A DNA stretch of 64,000 nucleotides from Haladaptatus paucihalophilus DX253 (GTDB lineage: Archaea; Halobacteriota; Halobacteria; Halobacteriales; Haladaptataceae). The stretch lies in assembly GCF_000376445.1 (NCBI RefSeq), contig NZ_AQXI01000001.1, positions 404,962 to 468,961 of the forward strand, read 5' to 3'. The notes below the pieces were generated by a model. That model saw nothing but the letters and a program-made list of their open reading frames with translations. It did no database searches and was not told the DNA's origin. Both the position numbers and the translations under genes were made by a program. Each line of letters starts with the position of its first letter. Positions within the stretch are counted from its first letter, which is position 1. This document shows, piece after piece, positions 16,132 through 23,008 of this stretch.

Positions 16132-17412
16132 CTACGACTCCTCGAACGCGGCCGTATCGACCGACACCGGTGTCGGTCCGAGGGCGAAGGTCCGCCACGT
16201 CCGCCGGACGGACGGCAGCTTCGGGGCGACGGTAAACAGACCCCGAACGAGCGGAGCAACAGCCCACTCGGGAACCGACTCGCCGTTTTGTACGTACCAC
16301 GTGACGACCCGCTCGCCGCGCCGTTGGAGGCGGAGCACTTCCTCGACGGCGGGTCGGCGAACCGACTCGAACCGCCGAAGGCGTTCCGCCGGAATCGGTT
16401 CGTCTCCCGTGTCGCCCGCATCACCCATTTCGAGCGCGGTCGTGATGGTCCCTTGGGCGACCACGGCGTCCTGAATTGCGAGGCCGTTCCCCTGTCCGCC
16501 GACCGGCGAGGCGACGTGCGCCGCGTCGCCGAGCAGGAGCAGGCCGTCGTCCACCCATCGTTCCGTCAGTCCGGGTTCGATGTGGAGGAGCGAACACTGG
16601 TCGAACGATTCCAGATGCCGGGCGATGGCGGGGTCCACCGCGGCGATTTCTCGCCGAAATCGCTCGATACCGCGCTGTCTGATGTCGGGATAGGTACCCT
16701 TCTCGATGAACCACCCGGCCTGTGCGTCCTCCTCTCCGAGGCCGAAGTAGAGCAGGATGCCGTCGCGCTCGATGCGCCCCTGTGCGGCCGACCGAACGGC
16801 GTCCGCCGGGAGTTTGAACCACAGCAGTTCGATGTCGGAGTCGAACAGGCCGGGGTCGAGGTCGGCCGCCTTCCGAACCGTCGAAAAGCGGCCGTCAGCG
16901 CCGACGACGAGTCGGCTTCGAAGTTCGAGGTCCTCGTCCCGCTCGCGGTCGTTCGCTCGCACGCCGACGACCCGTCCCCCCTCACGAACGATGTCGGTGA
17001 CGCTCGTCGCCGGACGGAACTCGAAGGTCGAAAGCTCGTCGGCGCGGTCGATGAGCAGGCGGAGCAACGGCGGTTGTTCCATCAACAGACCGTAATCGTA
17101 CGGTTTCGGCAGTTCGGAGAAATCGACGGCGTGATAGGACCGCCCGAACGCCGTCACTTCCGGTCGCCGCACCTCATCGTGGTCGAGGGCCAGAATATCG
17201 TCCAGCACGTCCATCTCCGCGAACAGTTTGACCGCGAGCGGTTGGAAGAAGTAGCCGCGAAACTCCCGGTCCAGATCGGCGTGGCGCTCCAACAGGACGG
17301 TATCGACGCCGCTTCTGGCGAGGAGGTAGCTCATCACACAGCCGCCCGGCCCGGCACCGACGACCACGACGGTCGTTTCGCGGGTCGTCGCGGACGCGCG
17401 CTGGTCGGCCAT
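16132..17412 (-). CDS. FAD-dependent monooxygenase (PHBH/UbiH type)
   Basis: This 426-residue flavoprotein has an N-terminal dinucleotide motif VVVGAGPGG (about 16-24), the middle motif VVGADGRFSTVRKAA (about 168-182) and the C-terminal FAD ribityl motif LLGDAAHVASPVGGQGNGLAIQDAV (about 290-314; shown here only as landmarks). This is the group A flavin monooxygenase pattern (UbiH, MhpA, PHBH), enzymes that hydroxylate aromatic or quinone-type substrates with NAD(P)H and O2. The substrate is unknown. It is the last gene of a leftward run, 12 bp after the Pta-like gene. Confidence 0.8.
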   Translation of the reverse strand: MADQRASATTRETTVVVVGAGPGGCVMSYLLARSGVDTVLLERHADLDREFRGYFFQPLAVKLFAEMDVLDDILALDHDEVRRPEVTAFGRSYHAVDFSELPKPYDYGLLMEQPPLLRLLIDRADELSTFEFRPATSVTDIVREGGRVVGVRANDRERDEDLELRSRLVVGADGRFSTVRKAADLDPGLFDSDIELLWFKLPADAVRSAAQGRIERDGILLYFGLGEEDAQAGWFIEKGTYPDIRQRGIERFRREIAAVDPAIARHLESFDQCSLLHIEPGLTERWVDDGLLLLGDAAHVASPVGGQGNGLAIQDAVVAQGTITTALEMGDAGDTGDEPIPAERLRRFESVRRPAVEEVLRLQRRGERVVTWYVQNGESVPEWAVAPLVRGLFTVAPKLPSVRRTWRTFALGPTPVSVDTAAFEES

Positions 17413-17424
17413 GTCTGGTCCCCG

Positions 17425-18537
17425 CTACTCCTCGTCCGCGTCGGCGTCGGAATCGACGTCCGCGTCCGATTCCACCGCTCCTTCACCGAGGAGCGCGTCC
17501 ACGTCGGCGTGGTCGTGGAGGAGTTCGCCCATCCGCTCGACCGTCTCCTCGTCGCGGGTTCGACCGCTTCGAATCACGTCCTCGGCGCGTTCGATGGTCG
17601 TCAGCGTGTCCGCCTGCACGAGCAGGACGGGGACGCCCTTCTCCTCCGCCTTGCCGATGACGGCACCCGGCGGGCGGAACCCGCCCGTCAGGATCAGACA
17701 CTTCACGCCGGGAGCTTCCAGCGCGACGGTGTGCAGGTCGGGACGGTCGCCGCCGGTGACGAGGGCGGCATCCCGCGTCCGACGGAGGTGACGGAGCGCC
17801 TTGTCGCCGCTCATCGCGCCGACGAGGAACCGCTCGACGAACTCGCCCGTGTCCGCCTTCGTGAGCAGTTCCGCGTTGAGTTCCGCCGCGAGGTCGCCGA
17901 CCGTAACGCCCGCGAGGTCCTGCTGGCGCGGGACGACGCCGAGAACGGGGATTTTCCGCCCTTCGAGGAAGGGAACCACGTCCGTATCGAGCGGGTCGAA
18001 GTTCGTGTTCGAGACGGCGTTGAACAGCACACCGGACAGACGGTCGCCGATGTCGTCCACGGCGGCGAGCAGGTCGTCCACGTCGCTCCCCTTCTCGTAC
18101 CCGGAGAGGAGAAGCACTTCCGCGTCGAGCAGTTCGGCGACTTCCGGGTCGGTGAGGTCGACGATACCGCCGGTCGTGAGATTGCCGCCGCCCTCGATTA
18201 TCATCAGGTCGTGGCCCGACGACAGCGACTCGAAGCTCGTTCGAATCTGCTCGCGGAGTTTGTCGGGGTCCTCGCGGCCTCGGATGGCTTGCTCGATGAA
18301 CGTCGGCGAGTAGACGACGGGTTCGAGTTCGTGCATTTCGGCGTCGAGGCCGAGCAGTTCGCGGGCCAGCATCGGGTCCTCGTCCAACGTCTTGCCGACG
18401 TTGCTCTGGAGTCGGGTGCCCTTCGGTTTCATGTAGCCCACCGACAGCCCGCGCTGCTGTGCGAGTCGCGCCAGCGCGAGGGCGACGGCGGTCTTGCCTG
18501 TGCTTTCTTCGGTTGCGGTGACGAGTATCGTGTTCAT
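17425..18537 (-). CDS. Phosphotransacetylase-family AAA plus DRTGG protein (no PTB domain)
   Basis: This is a 370-residue protein. Residues 1-210 form an AAA/dethiobiotin-synthetase-like P-loop domain (TATEESTGKTAVALALARLA at 6-25; LMIIEGGGN near 120). Residues about 215-330 form a DRTGG domain. This is the N-terminal regulatory half of long phosphotransacetylases; the catalytic PTA_PTB domain is absent. The tail is an Asp repeat (DADVDSDADADEE). It overlaps the acetyl-CoA synthetase gene by 4 bp, suggesting it regulates or assembles with that enzyme. Confidence 0.8.
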   Translation of the reverse strand: MNTILVTATEESTGKTAVALALARLAQQRGLSVGYMKPKGTRLQSNVGKTLDEDPMLARELLGLDAEMHELEPVVYSPTFIEQAIRGREDPDKLREQIRTSFESLSSGHDLMIIEGGGNLTTGGIVDLTDPEVAELLDAEVLLLSGYEKGSDVDDLLAAVDDIGDRLSGVLFNAVSNTNFDPLDTDVVPFLEGRKIPVLGVVPRQQDLAGVTVGDLAAELNAELLTKADTGEFVERFLVGAMSGDKALRHLRRTRDAALVTGGDRPDLHTVALEAPGVKCLILTGGFRPPGAVIGKAEEKGVPVLLVQADTLTTIERAEDVIRSGRTRDEETVERMGELLHDHADVDALLGEGAVESDADVDSDADADEE

Positions 18538-20636
18538 AGTTCGTCCGTGTCCACGGTCAGTCGGATGTCTATCGCTCGCACGCCGTCCGGAGTGGCGACG
18601 AGTGGGTTCACGTCGAGTTCCAGAATCGCGGGGAAGTCGGTCACGAGTTGTGAGAGTCGCTGGAGGCTTTCGACCACGCCGTCGATGTCGGCGGGGTCGC
18701 GGCCCCGCGCCCCGCGGAGCAGGGGTGCCGCCTCGATGTCGTTCACCATCTCGCTCGCCTCGCGCTCGCTTATCGGCGCGACGCGGAAGGTGGTGTCCTC
18801 GATGATTTCGACGAAGATGCCGCCCAGTCCGAACAGGAGGAGCGGACCGAACTGCGGGTCGCGGTTCATGCCGATGATGGTCTCCGTACCCGAGTCGAGG
18901 TCCACCATCTCCTGGACCTGCACGCCGAGAATCGTCGCGTCGGGTTGGTAGTTCCGCGCCCGCGTCACGAGGTCCTCGTAGGCGTCGTACACGTCCTCGT
19001 TTCCGACGCCGACTTTCACGCCGCCGATGTCGGATTTGTGCAGGATGTCGGGGCTGACTATCTTCATGACGACGTTCCCCTCGATGTCCTGTGCGGCGCT
19101 CACCGCGTCTTCCGGTGAATCCGCGATGGTCCCTTCGGGCGTCGGAATGCCGTACGCGTCGAGCAGTCCCATCGCCTCCACGCCGAGGCGGTTGTCCCCG
19201 CGCTCCTTCGCGCGGGAGAGGATTTCCGCGGCGCGTTCCCTGTCAACGTCGAATTCGGTCGGTTTCCCGTACTCGCGCTGGCTGATGTCGCGGTACGTGG
19301 TGAGGGCGTCCAGACTTCGCACCGCGCGGGCCGGGTCGAAGTAGTTCGGAATCCCTCCCTCGCGGAGGAGTTCCGCCGCCTCCTCGGTTCGTTCGCCGCC
19401 CATCAACGCCGCGGCGACCGGTTTCCCGTGTTTCGCCTGCAGTTCGACGATGACGTCGGCGAGGTCGCGGTAGTCGATGACGGCCGTCGGCGCGGCCAGC
19501 ACGACCGCGGTTCCGACGTTTTCGTCCCCGAGCGCGATGTCGATGGCGTCCCGGAACCGGCCGATGTCGGCGTCGCCGATGGCGTCTATCGGGTTGTAGA
19601 TGTTGGCCTCCTCGGGCAGGGCCTCTCCCAGTTCCGCGAGCGTGTCGTCGGAAAACGACGCCAGCGAGAGGGTCGAATCGCCCACCGCGTCGGTGGTCAT
19701 CACGCCCGGTCCGCCCGCGTTCGTGACGATGGCCACGTCGTCCCGCTCGGGCAAGGGTTGGCCCGCCAGAATCTGGGCGAAATCGAACAGCTCTTGGACG
19801 GAATCGACGCGCAACACGCCCGCCTGTTCGAGTCCGGCCTCGTACGCCCGGTCGCTCCCCGCGAGGGTTCCGGTGTGCGAGGAGACGGCCTGCGCCCCGG
19901 CGTCGGTGCGCCCCGATTTTACCATCACGATAGGCGTATCGTCGGTTACCTCGCGGGCCGTGTCGATGAACGTCCCGCCGTCCTCGACGCCTTCGAGGTA
20001 GCCCAGGATGACGTCCGTGTCGGGGTCTTCGCCCCACGCGCGGACGAAATCCGTCTCGTCCAACACGGCCTTGTTCCCGAGCGACACCACGTCCTTGAAG
20101 CCGAGTCCCTCGTCGTTCGCCCAGTCGAGGACGGCCGTGATGAACGCCCCCGATTGGCTCATGAACGACATGGACCCCGGCAGGGCGTTCTCCGGCCCGA
20201 AGGTCGCGTTCATGCCGACCGGCGTGCTCATTATCCCGAGGCTGTTGGGGCCGACGAGGTTCAGGTCGTACTCCGCCGCGATGTCCTGCAACTCTCGCTC
20301 CCGCTCTGCACCTTCGCTCCCCGTCTCGCCGAATCCGGCGGTGATGACGACGACGTTTTTGATTCCGGCTTCGCCAGCCCCGCGAACCACGTCCACCGCG
20401 ATGTGCGGCGGGACGACGACGACCGCGAGGTCGATGTCCGGCGCGGACGCGAGGTCGGGATAGCAGTCCAGTCCGAACACCTCGTCGTAGTTCGGATTGA
20501 CAGGCACCGTCTCGCCGTCGAACTCGTCGCGGAGGTTGGTCACGATGGCGCGACCGATGGAGCCTTCGTTCTCCGTGGCTCCCACGACGGCGACACGAGA
20601 CGGCGCGAAAAGGTCTGTGAGTACGGTGTCACCCAT
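18534..20636 (-). CDS. acdA: ADP-forming acetate--CoA ligase (acetyl-CoA synthetase), alpha-beta fusion
   Basis: This 700-residue enzyme converts acetyl-CoA, ADP and phosphate to acetate, CoA and ATP, the archaeal route of overflow acetate formation with substrate-level phosphorylation. The N-terminal CoA-binding domain starts near 10 (PSRVAVVGATENEGSIGRAI). The phosphohistidine loop is SSHTGTLAGSD (about 255). The C-terminal ATP-grasp domain is at about 475-700 (VVMKIVSPDILHKSDIGGVK). The alpha-beta order and fused form are as in Haloarcula AcdA. ATG 20636; its last 4 bp overlap the Pta-like gene. Confidence 0.93.
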   Translation of the reverse strand: MGDTVLTDLFAPSRVAVVGATENEGSIGRAIVTNLRDEFDGETVPVNPNYDEVFGLDCYPDLASAPDIDLAVVVVPPHIAVDVVRGAGEAGIKNVVVITAGFGETGSEGAERERELQDIAAEYDLNLVGPNSLGIMSTPVGMNATFGPENALPGSMSFMSQSGAFITAVLDWANDEGLGFKDVVSLGNKAVLDETDFVRAWGEDPDTDVILGYLEGVEDGGTFIDTAREVTDDTPIVMVKSGRTDAGAQAVSSHTGTLAGSDRAYEAGLEQAGVLRVDSVQELFDFAQILAGQPLPERDDVAIVTNAGGPGVMTTDAVGDSTLSLASFSDDTLAELGEALPEEANIYNPIDAIGDADIGRFRDAIDIALGDENVGTAVVLAAPTAVIDYRDLADVIVELQAKHGKPVAAALMGGERTEEAAELLREGGIPNYFDPARAVRSLDALTTYRDISQREYGKPTEFDVDRERAAEILSRAKERGDNRLGVEAMGLLDAYGIPTPEGTIADSPEDAVSAAQDIEGNVVMKIVSPDILHKSDIGGVKVGVGNEDVYDAYEDLVTRARNYQPDATILGVQVQEMVDLDSGTETIIGMNRDPQFGPLLLFGLGGIFVEIIEDTTFRVAPISEREASEMVNDIEAAPLLRGARGRDPADIDGVVESLQRLSQLVTDFPAILELDVNPLVATPDGVRAIDIRLTVDTDEL

Positions 20637-20669
20637 CGTTTCGAAGATTGGACGAGCGCGGGATTAAAA

Positions 20670-21110
20670 CTAGTGCCCTGTTTCCACCGACGGAGAATTA
20701 CCCGCCGATTCGTGCGCCCGCCGAACCGCCGCTTCGAGGGAGTCCCTTTCGGGCGCGAAATGGAGGTGCGTCCCGCAGTCGCAATCCGACGCGCCGATGC
20801 CGGGAACCGGCTCGATTTCCTCGGCGAGCCGGTCGGCGACGGCGCACTCCACGTCCGACGCCTCGGTTCGAACGTCGGCCGCGAGGTCCGTTTCGGGATG
20901 ACCGAGCAGGTAATCGACGTGCCAATGGCGGGCACCGTTCTCGCCCGACGCGACCCGCGCGTGGCGGTCGATACGCGAGAATCCACCCTGTCCGAACGCG
21001 CTGCCGGTGTAGGCGTACCACCCGGAATCGAGTGCTCTGGGTCCCTTCGCCCCGAACTCGATATCCGCGGGTGCCGCGAGCGAGACGAGGAGGGTGTACG
21101 TCCCCTTCAT
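20670..21110 (-). CDS. GIY-YIG family protein, DUF123
   Basis: This 146-residue protein has the GIY-YIG pattern YTLLV (about 4-8) and WYAYTGSA (about 31-38), then HWHVDYLL and DCDCGTHLHF typical of the DUF123 subfamily found mainly in archaea. GIY-YIG proteins are usually nucleases, but DUF123 members have not been given a substrate. It lies 3 bp after a DUF4149 gene and 33 bp before acdA on the same strand. Confidence 0.85.
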   Translation of the reverse strand: MKGTYTLLVSLAAPADIEFGAKGPRALDSGWYAYTGSAFGQGGFSRIDRHARVASGENGARHWHVDYLLGHPETDLAADVRTEASDVECAVADRLAEEIEPVPGIGASDCDCGTHLHFAPERDSLEAAVRRAHESAGNSPSVETGH

Positions 21111-21113
21111 CTC

Positions 21114-21533
21114 TTAGAGGTGCGAGGCCACGATGCCACCCGCCACTGCGAGCATCGTCAGACCGTTCAGGACGACCGATTGCTTGTGATACTGGGCGAA
21201 CGCGTCGTCGCCCACCGCCTCCATCTTCGGAATGAGCACCCAGCGGGCGTATCCCGTGAAGACGACGCCGACCAGCGCGAGGGCGGCGACGCCGATGCCG
21301 TCGAACGCGTCCATCGCGGTGCCGACGACCGCGGCACCGAACGCCACGACACCCAATCCGAGTCCGAACTGGTAGTACTTCGGGAAGATGGCGTTGACGA
21401 CCTGTCCCGCGTCGTCGTCCAACACGTCGAACGTCGTCGGCGCGCCGATGAACGAGAAGAACACGATGCTGCCGAGCCAGATTCCGAGCGCCGCGTCCGC
21501 GACGACGAGGAGTCCCGTTCCGAGAAGGGTCAT
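21114..21533 (-). CDS. DUF4149 membrane protein, copy 1
   Basis: This 139-residue protein has four hydrophobic segments (about 4-27, 55-73, 80-96 and 120-136) and the DUF4149 motif FFSFIGAPTTFDVLDDDAGQ followed by IFPKYY. Family function is unknown. It is strongly related to copy 2 at 21906-22334: about four fifths of the first 56 residues and most of the last 38 are identical, while the middle differs completely. Confidence 0.82.
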   Translation of the reverse strand: MTLLGTGLLVVADAALGIWLGSIVFFSFIGAPTTFDVLDDDAGQVVNAIFPKYYQFGLGLGVVAFGAAVVGTAMDAFDGIGVAALALVGVVFTGYARWVLIPKMEAVGDDAFAQYHKQSVVLNGLTMLAVAGGIVASHL

Positions 21534-21559
21534 ATCGAACAGTTGGAACGACTAGCCAA

Positions 21560-21823
21560 TCAAGATTGTTCTTCGTCGCGCGCGACGGCGTTGTACACCG
21601 TGGCGACGATGGCACCTCCGAGCGCGCCGTCCATGAATCCCCAGAGCGCGCCGACGAGGCTCCCCCGGAGCGTCGGCCGGTAGCCGATGTACAGCGAGGA
21701 GAGCGTTTCGACCGTTTCGTCGCCCCAACCGAACCGCGCTATCCACGCGTCCAGCATCACGTACAGCGACCACATCACGCCGCCACCGAGCGCGAACGCG
21801 CGAACGTCGAGTTTGTCCGTCAT
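21560..21823 (-). CDS. Holin-like small membrane protein
   Basis: This is an 87-residue protein with hydrophobic segments at about 8-25 and 50-77 (a glycine-rich GSLVGALWGFMDGALGGAIV). Similar haloarchaeal proteins are often labelled bacteriophage holin, but nothing here shows a lytic role and no phage genes surround it. ATG 21823 is preferred; the longer frame upstream overlaps the region just after copy 2 of DUF4149. It sits between the two DUF4149 paralogues, 26 bp before copy 1. Confidence 0.6.
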   Translation of the reverse strand: MTDKLDVRAFALGGGVMWSLYVMLDAWIARFGWGDETVETLSSLYIGYRPTLRGSLVGALWGFMDGALGGAIVATVYNAVARDEEQS

Positions 21824-21905
21824 GAGTCCTCGGATGAGTTCGACGCGAACGGTCTTAGCGTTGGGTGGCGAGAGGGGTTTGCGCGGCGGTTGACGGGGGA
21901 GAAAC

Positions 21906-22334
21906 TCAGAAGTGCGAAAGCACCAGCGCACCGGCGACCGCGAGCATCGCCACGCCGTTCAGGACGACCGACTGCTTGTGGTACCGCGCGAAGCCGTCGT
22001 CGCCCGCCGTCTCCATCTTCGGGAGGAGCCGAGCCTGTGCGTAGATAGTCGCCGCGAGCGCGATGAGAATGAGCGGTTGGATGAACAGCGTGGCCGTCGG
22101 GTCGAGGACGCCCCGATTCCACGCGACGACGGCCACGCCGACCGCGGTGAATCCGAGTATCGAACCGAACTCGTAGTACTTGGGGAAGATGGCGTTGACG
22201 ACCTGCCCCGCGTCGTCGCCCAACACGTCGAACGTCGTCGGCGCACCGACGAACGAGAAGAACACCATACCGCCGAGCCACATCCCGAGACTCGCGTCCA
22301 GAATCACCAACAGCGCCGTTCCGAGGAGAGTCAT
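21906..22334 (-). CDS. DUF4149 membrane protein, copy 2
   Basis: This 142-residue paralogue of the protein at 21114-21533 has the same FFSFVGAPTTFDVLGDDAGQ motif and the same C-terminal block YHKQSVVLNG. The central helices (about 58-95) are unrelated in sequence to copy 1. It is the first gene of a leftward set: DUF4149, holin-like, DUF4149, DUF123, acdA. Confidence 0.82.
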   Translation of the reverse strand: MTLLGTALLVILDASLGMWLGGMVFFSFVGAPTTFDVLGDDAGQVVNAIFPKYYEFGSILGFTAVGVAVVAWNRGVLDPTATLFIQPLILIALAATIYAQARLLPKMETAGDDGFARYHKQSVVLNGVAMLAVAGALVLSHF

Positions 22335-22366
22335 GACGGAACGGAAGATACATCGCGTAATCGGTC

Positions 22367-22460
22367 TTTCCCCGACCGATTTCCGCTCTCGCTCTGACTT
22401 CCCCTCCGACCGATTTCTGCCCTCCCCCAGCCTTCCCCTCCGACCGGTTTCCGCCCTCCC
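22367..22460. repeat. 34-bp tandem repeat, about 2.8 copies
   Basis: The unit starts TTCCCCTCCGACCG (22399) and returns at 22433 with CTCCGACCGGTTTCCGCCC. A degenerate copy precedes it (TTTCCCCGACCGATTTCCG, from 22367). It fills the whole gap between the YbaK gene and DUF4149 copy 2. It is pyrimidine-rich on the plus strand and non-coding. Confidence 0.75.
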
Positions 22461-22462
22461 GA

Positions 22463-22948
22463 TTACTCGCTCACGCGCGCGACCGTCGCGTCGGCGTACT
22501 CCGCCAGGTCGTCGGGTGAAATCGGAAAGACGGCTTTCGGCGTCCCGGCGGCGGCCCAGACCGTCTCGAACTCGGTCAGCGTCTCGTCCAGATAGACGGG
22601 CAGGTCGCTGTCGTGGCAGAAGGGCGGGACGCCGCCGATGGACCAGCCGACCGACTCCCGAATCGCGTCGGCGTCGGCCATGCCGACCGCCGACGCGGGG
22701 GCGTCACGCAGTTCCGCCAGTCGGCCCTCGCTCACGCGCTTCGCCCCGCTGGTCACGACCACGACGAGTTCGTCGTCCGCGCGGAAGACGAGACTGCTGG
22801 CGATTTGGGCCACGTCACAGCCGATGGCGTCCGCAGCGTCCGCGGCGGTTTTCGTCCCTTCGGGAAACTCGTGAACGTCCGCGTCGAAATCGTACCGCTC
22901 CGCGGCGCGCGTTTCGAACTCTTCTGCTCGTTCGTGCATGTCCCCCAT
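22463..22948 (-). CDS. YbaK/EbsC-family aminoacyl-tRNA deacylase
   Basis: This 161-residue single-domain member of the YbaK/ProX editing family shows the conserved EFPEGTKTAADAADAIGCDV, then IASSLVFRADDELVVVVTSG, then SIGGVPPFCH blocks. The family hydrolyses mischarged tRNA (Cys-tRNAPro, Ala-tRNAPro and others); the exact specificity cannot be told. ATG 22948; ATG 22939 is also possible. It is preceded by the divergent-free gap after the transducer. Confidence 0.85.
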   Translation of the reverse strand: MGDMHERAEEFETRAAERYDFDADVHEFPEGTKTAADAADAIGCDVAQIASSLVFRADDELVVVVTSGAKRVSEGRLAELRDAPASAVGMADADAIRESVGWSIGGVPPFCHDSDLPVYLDETLTEFETVWAAAGTPKAVFPISPDDLAEYADATVARVSE

Positions 22949-23008
22949 CTCTCTTCGACGGAATAAATCGGTGATGGTGGTGGTAACAATACGGAAAAGG
23001 AATCGGGA

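Noticed and set aside
16288-18951. 887-codon open frame on the plus strand
   Set aside because: Covers the reverse of three good minus-strand genes (FAD enzyme, Pta-like, acdA end); no recognisable domain.
19428-21683. 751-codon open frame on the plus strand
   Set aside because: Antisense to acdA, DUF123 and DUF4149 genes; composition of a shadow frame.
21560-21823. Prophage indication from the holin-like protein
   Set aside because: No other phage gene, integrase or att-like repeat nearby; related proteins are common in haloarchaeal chromosomes.
22367-22460. CRISPR array
   Set aside because: Copies are adjacent without spacers; it is a tandem repeat. The same holds for the arrays at 38318, 40431 and 55383.
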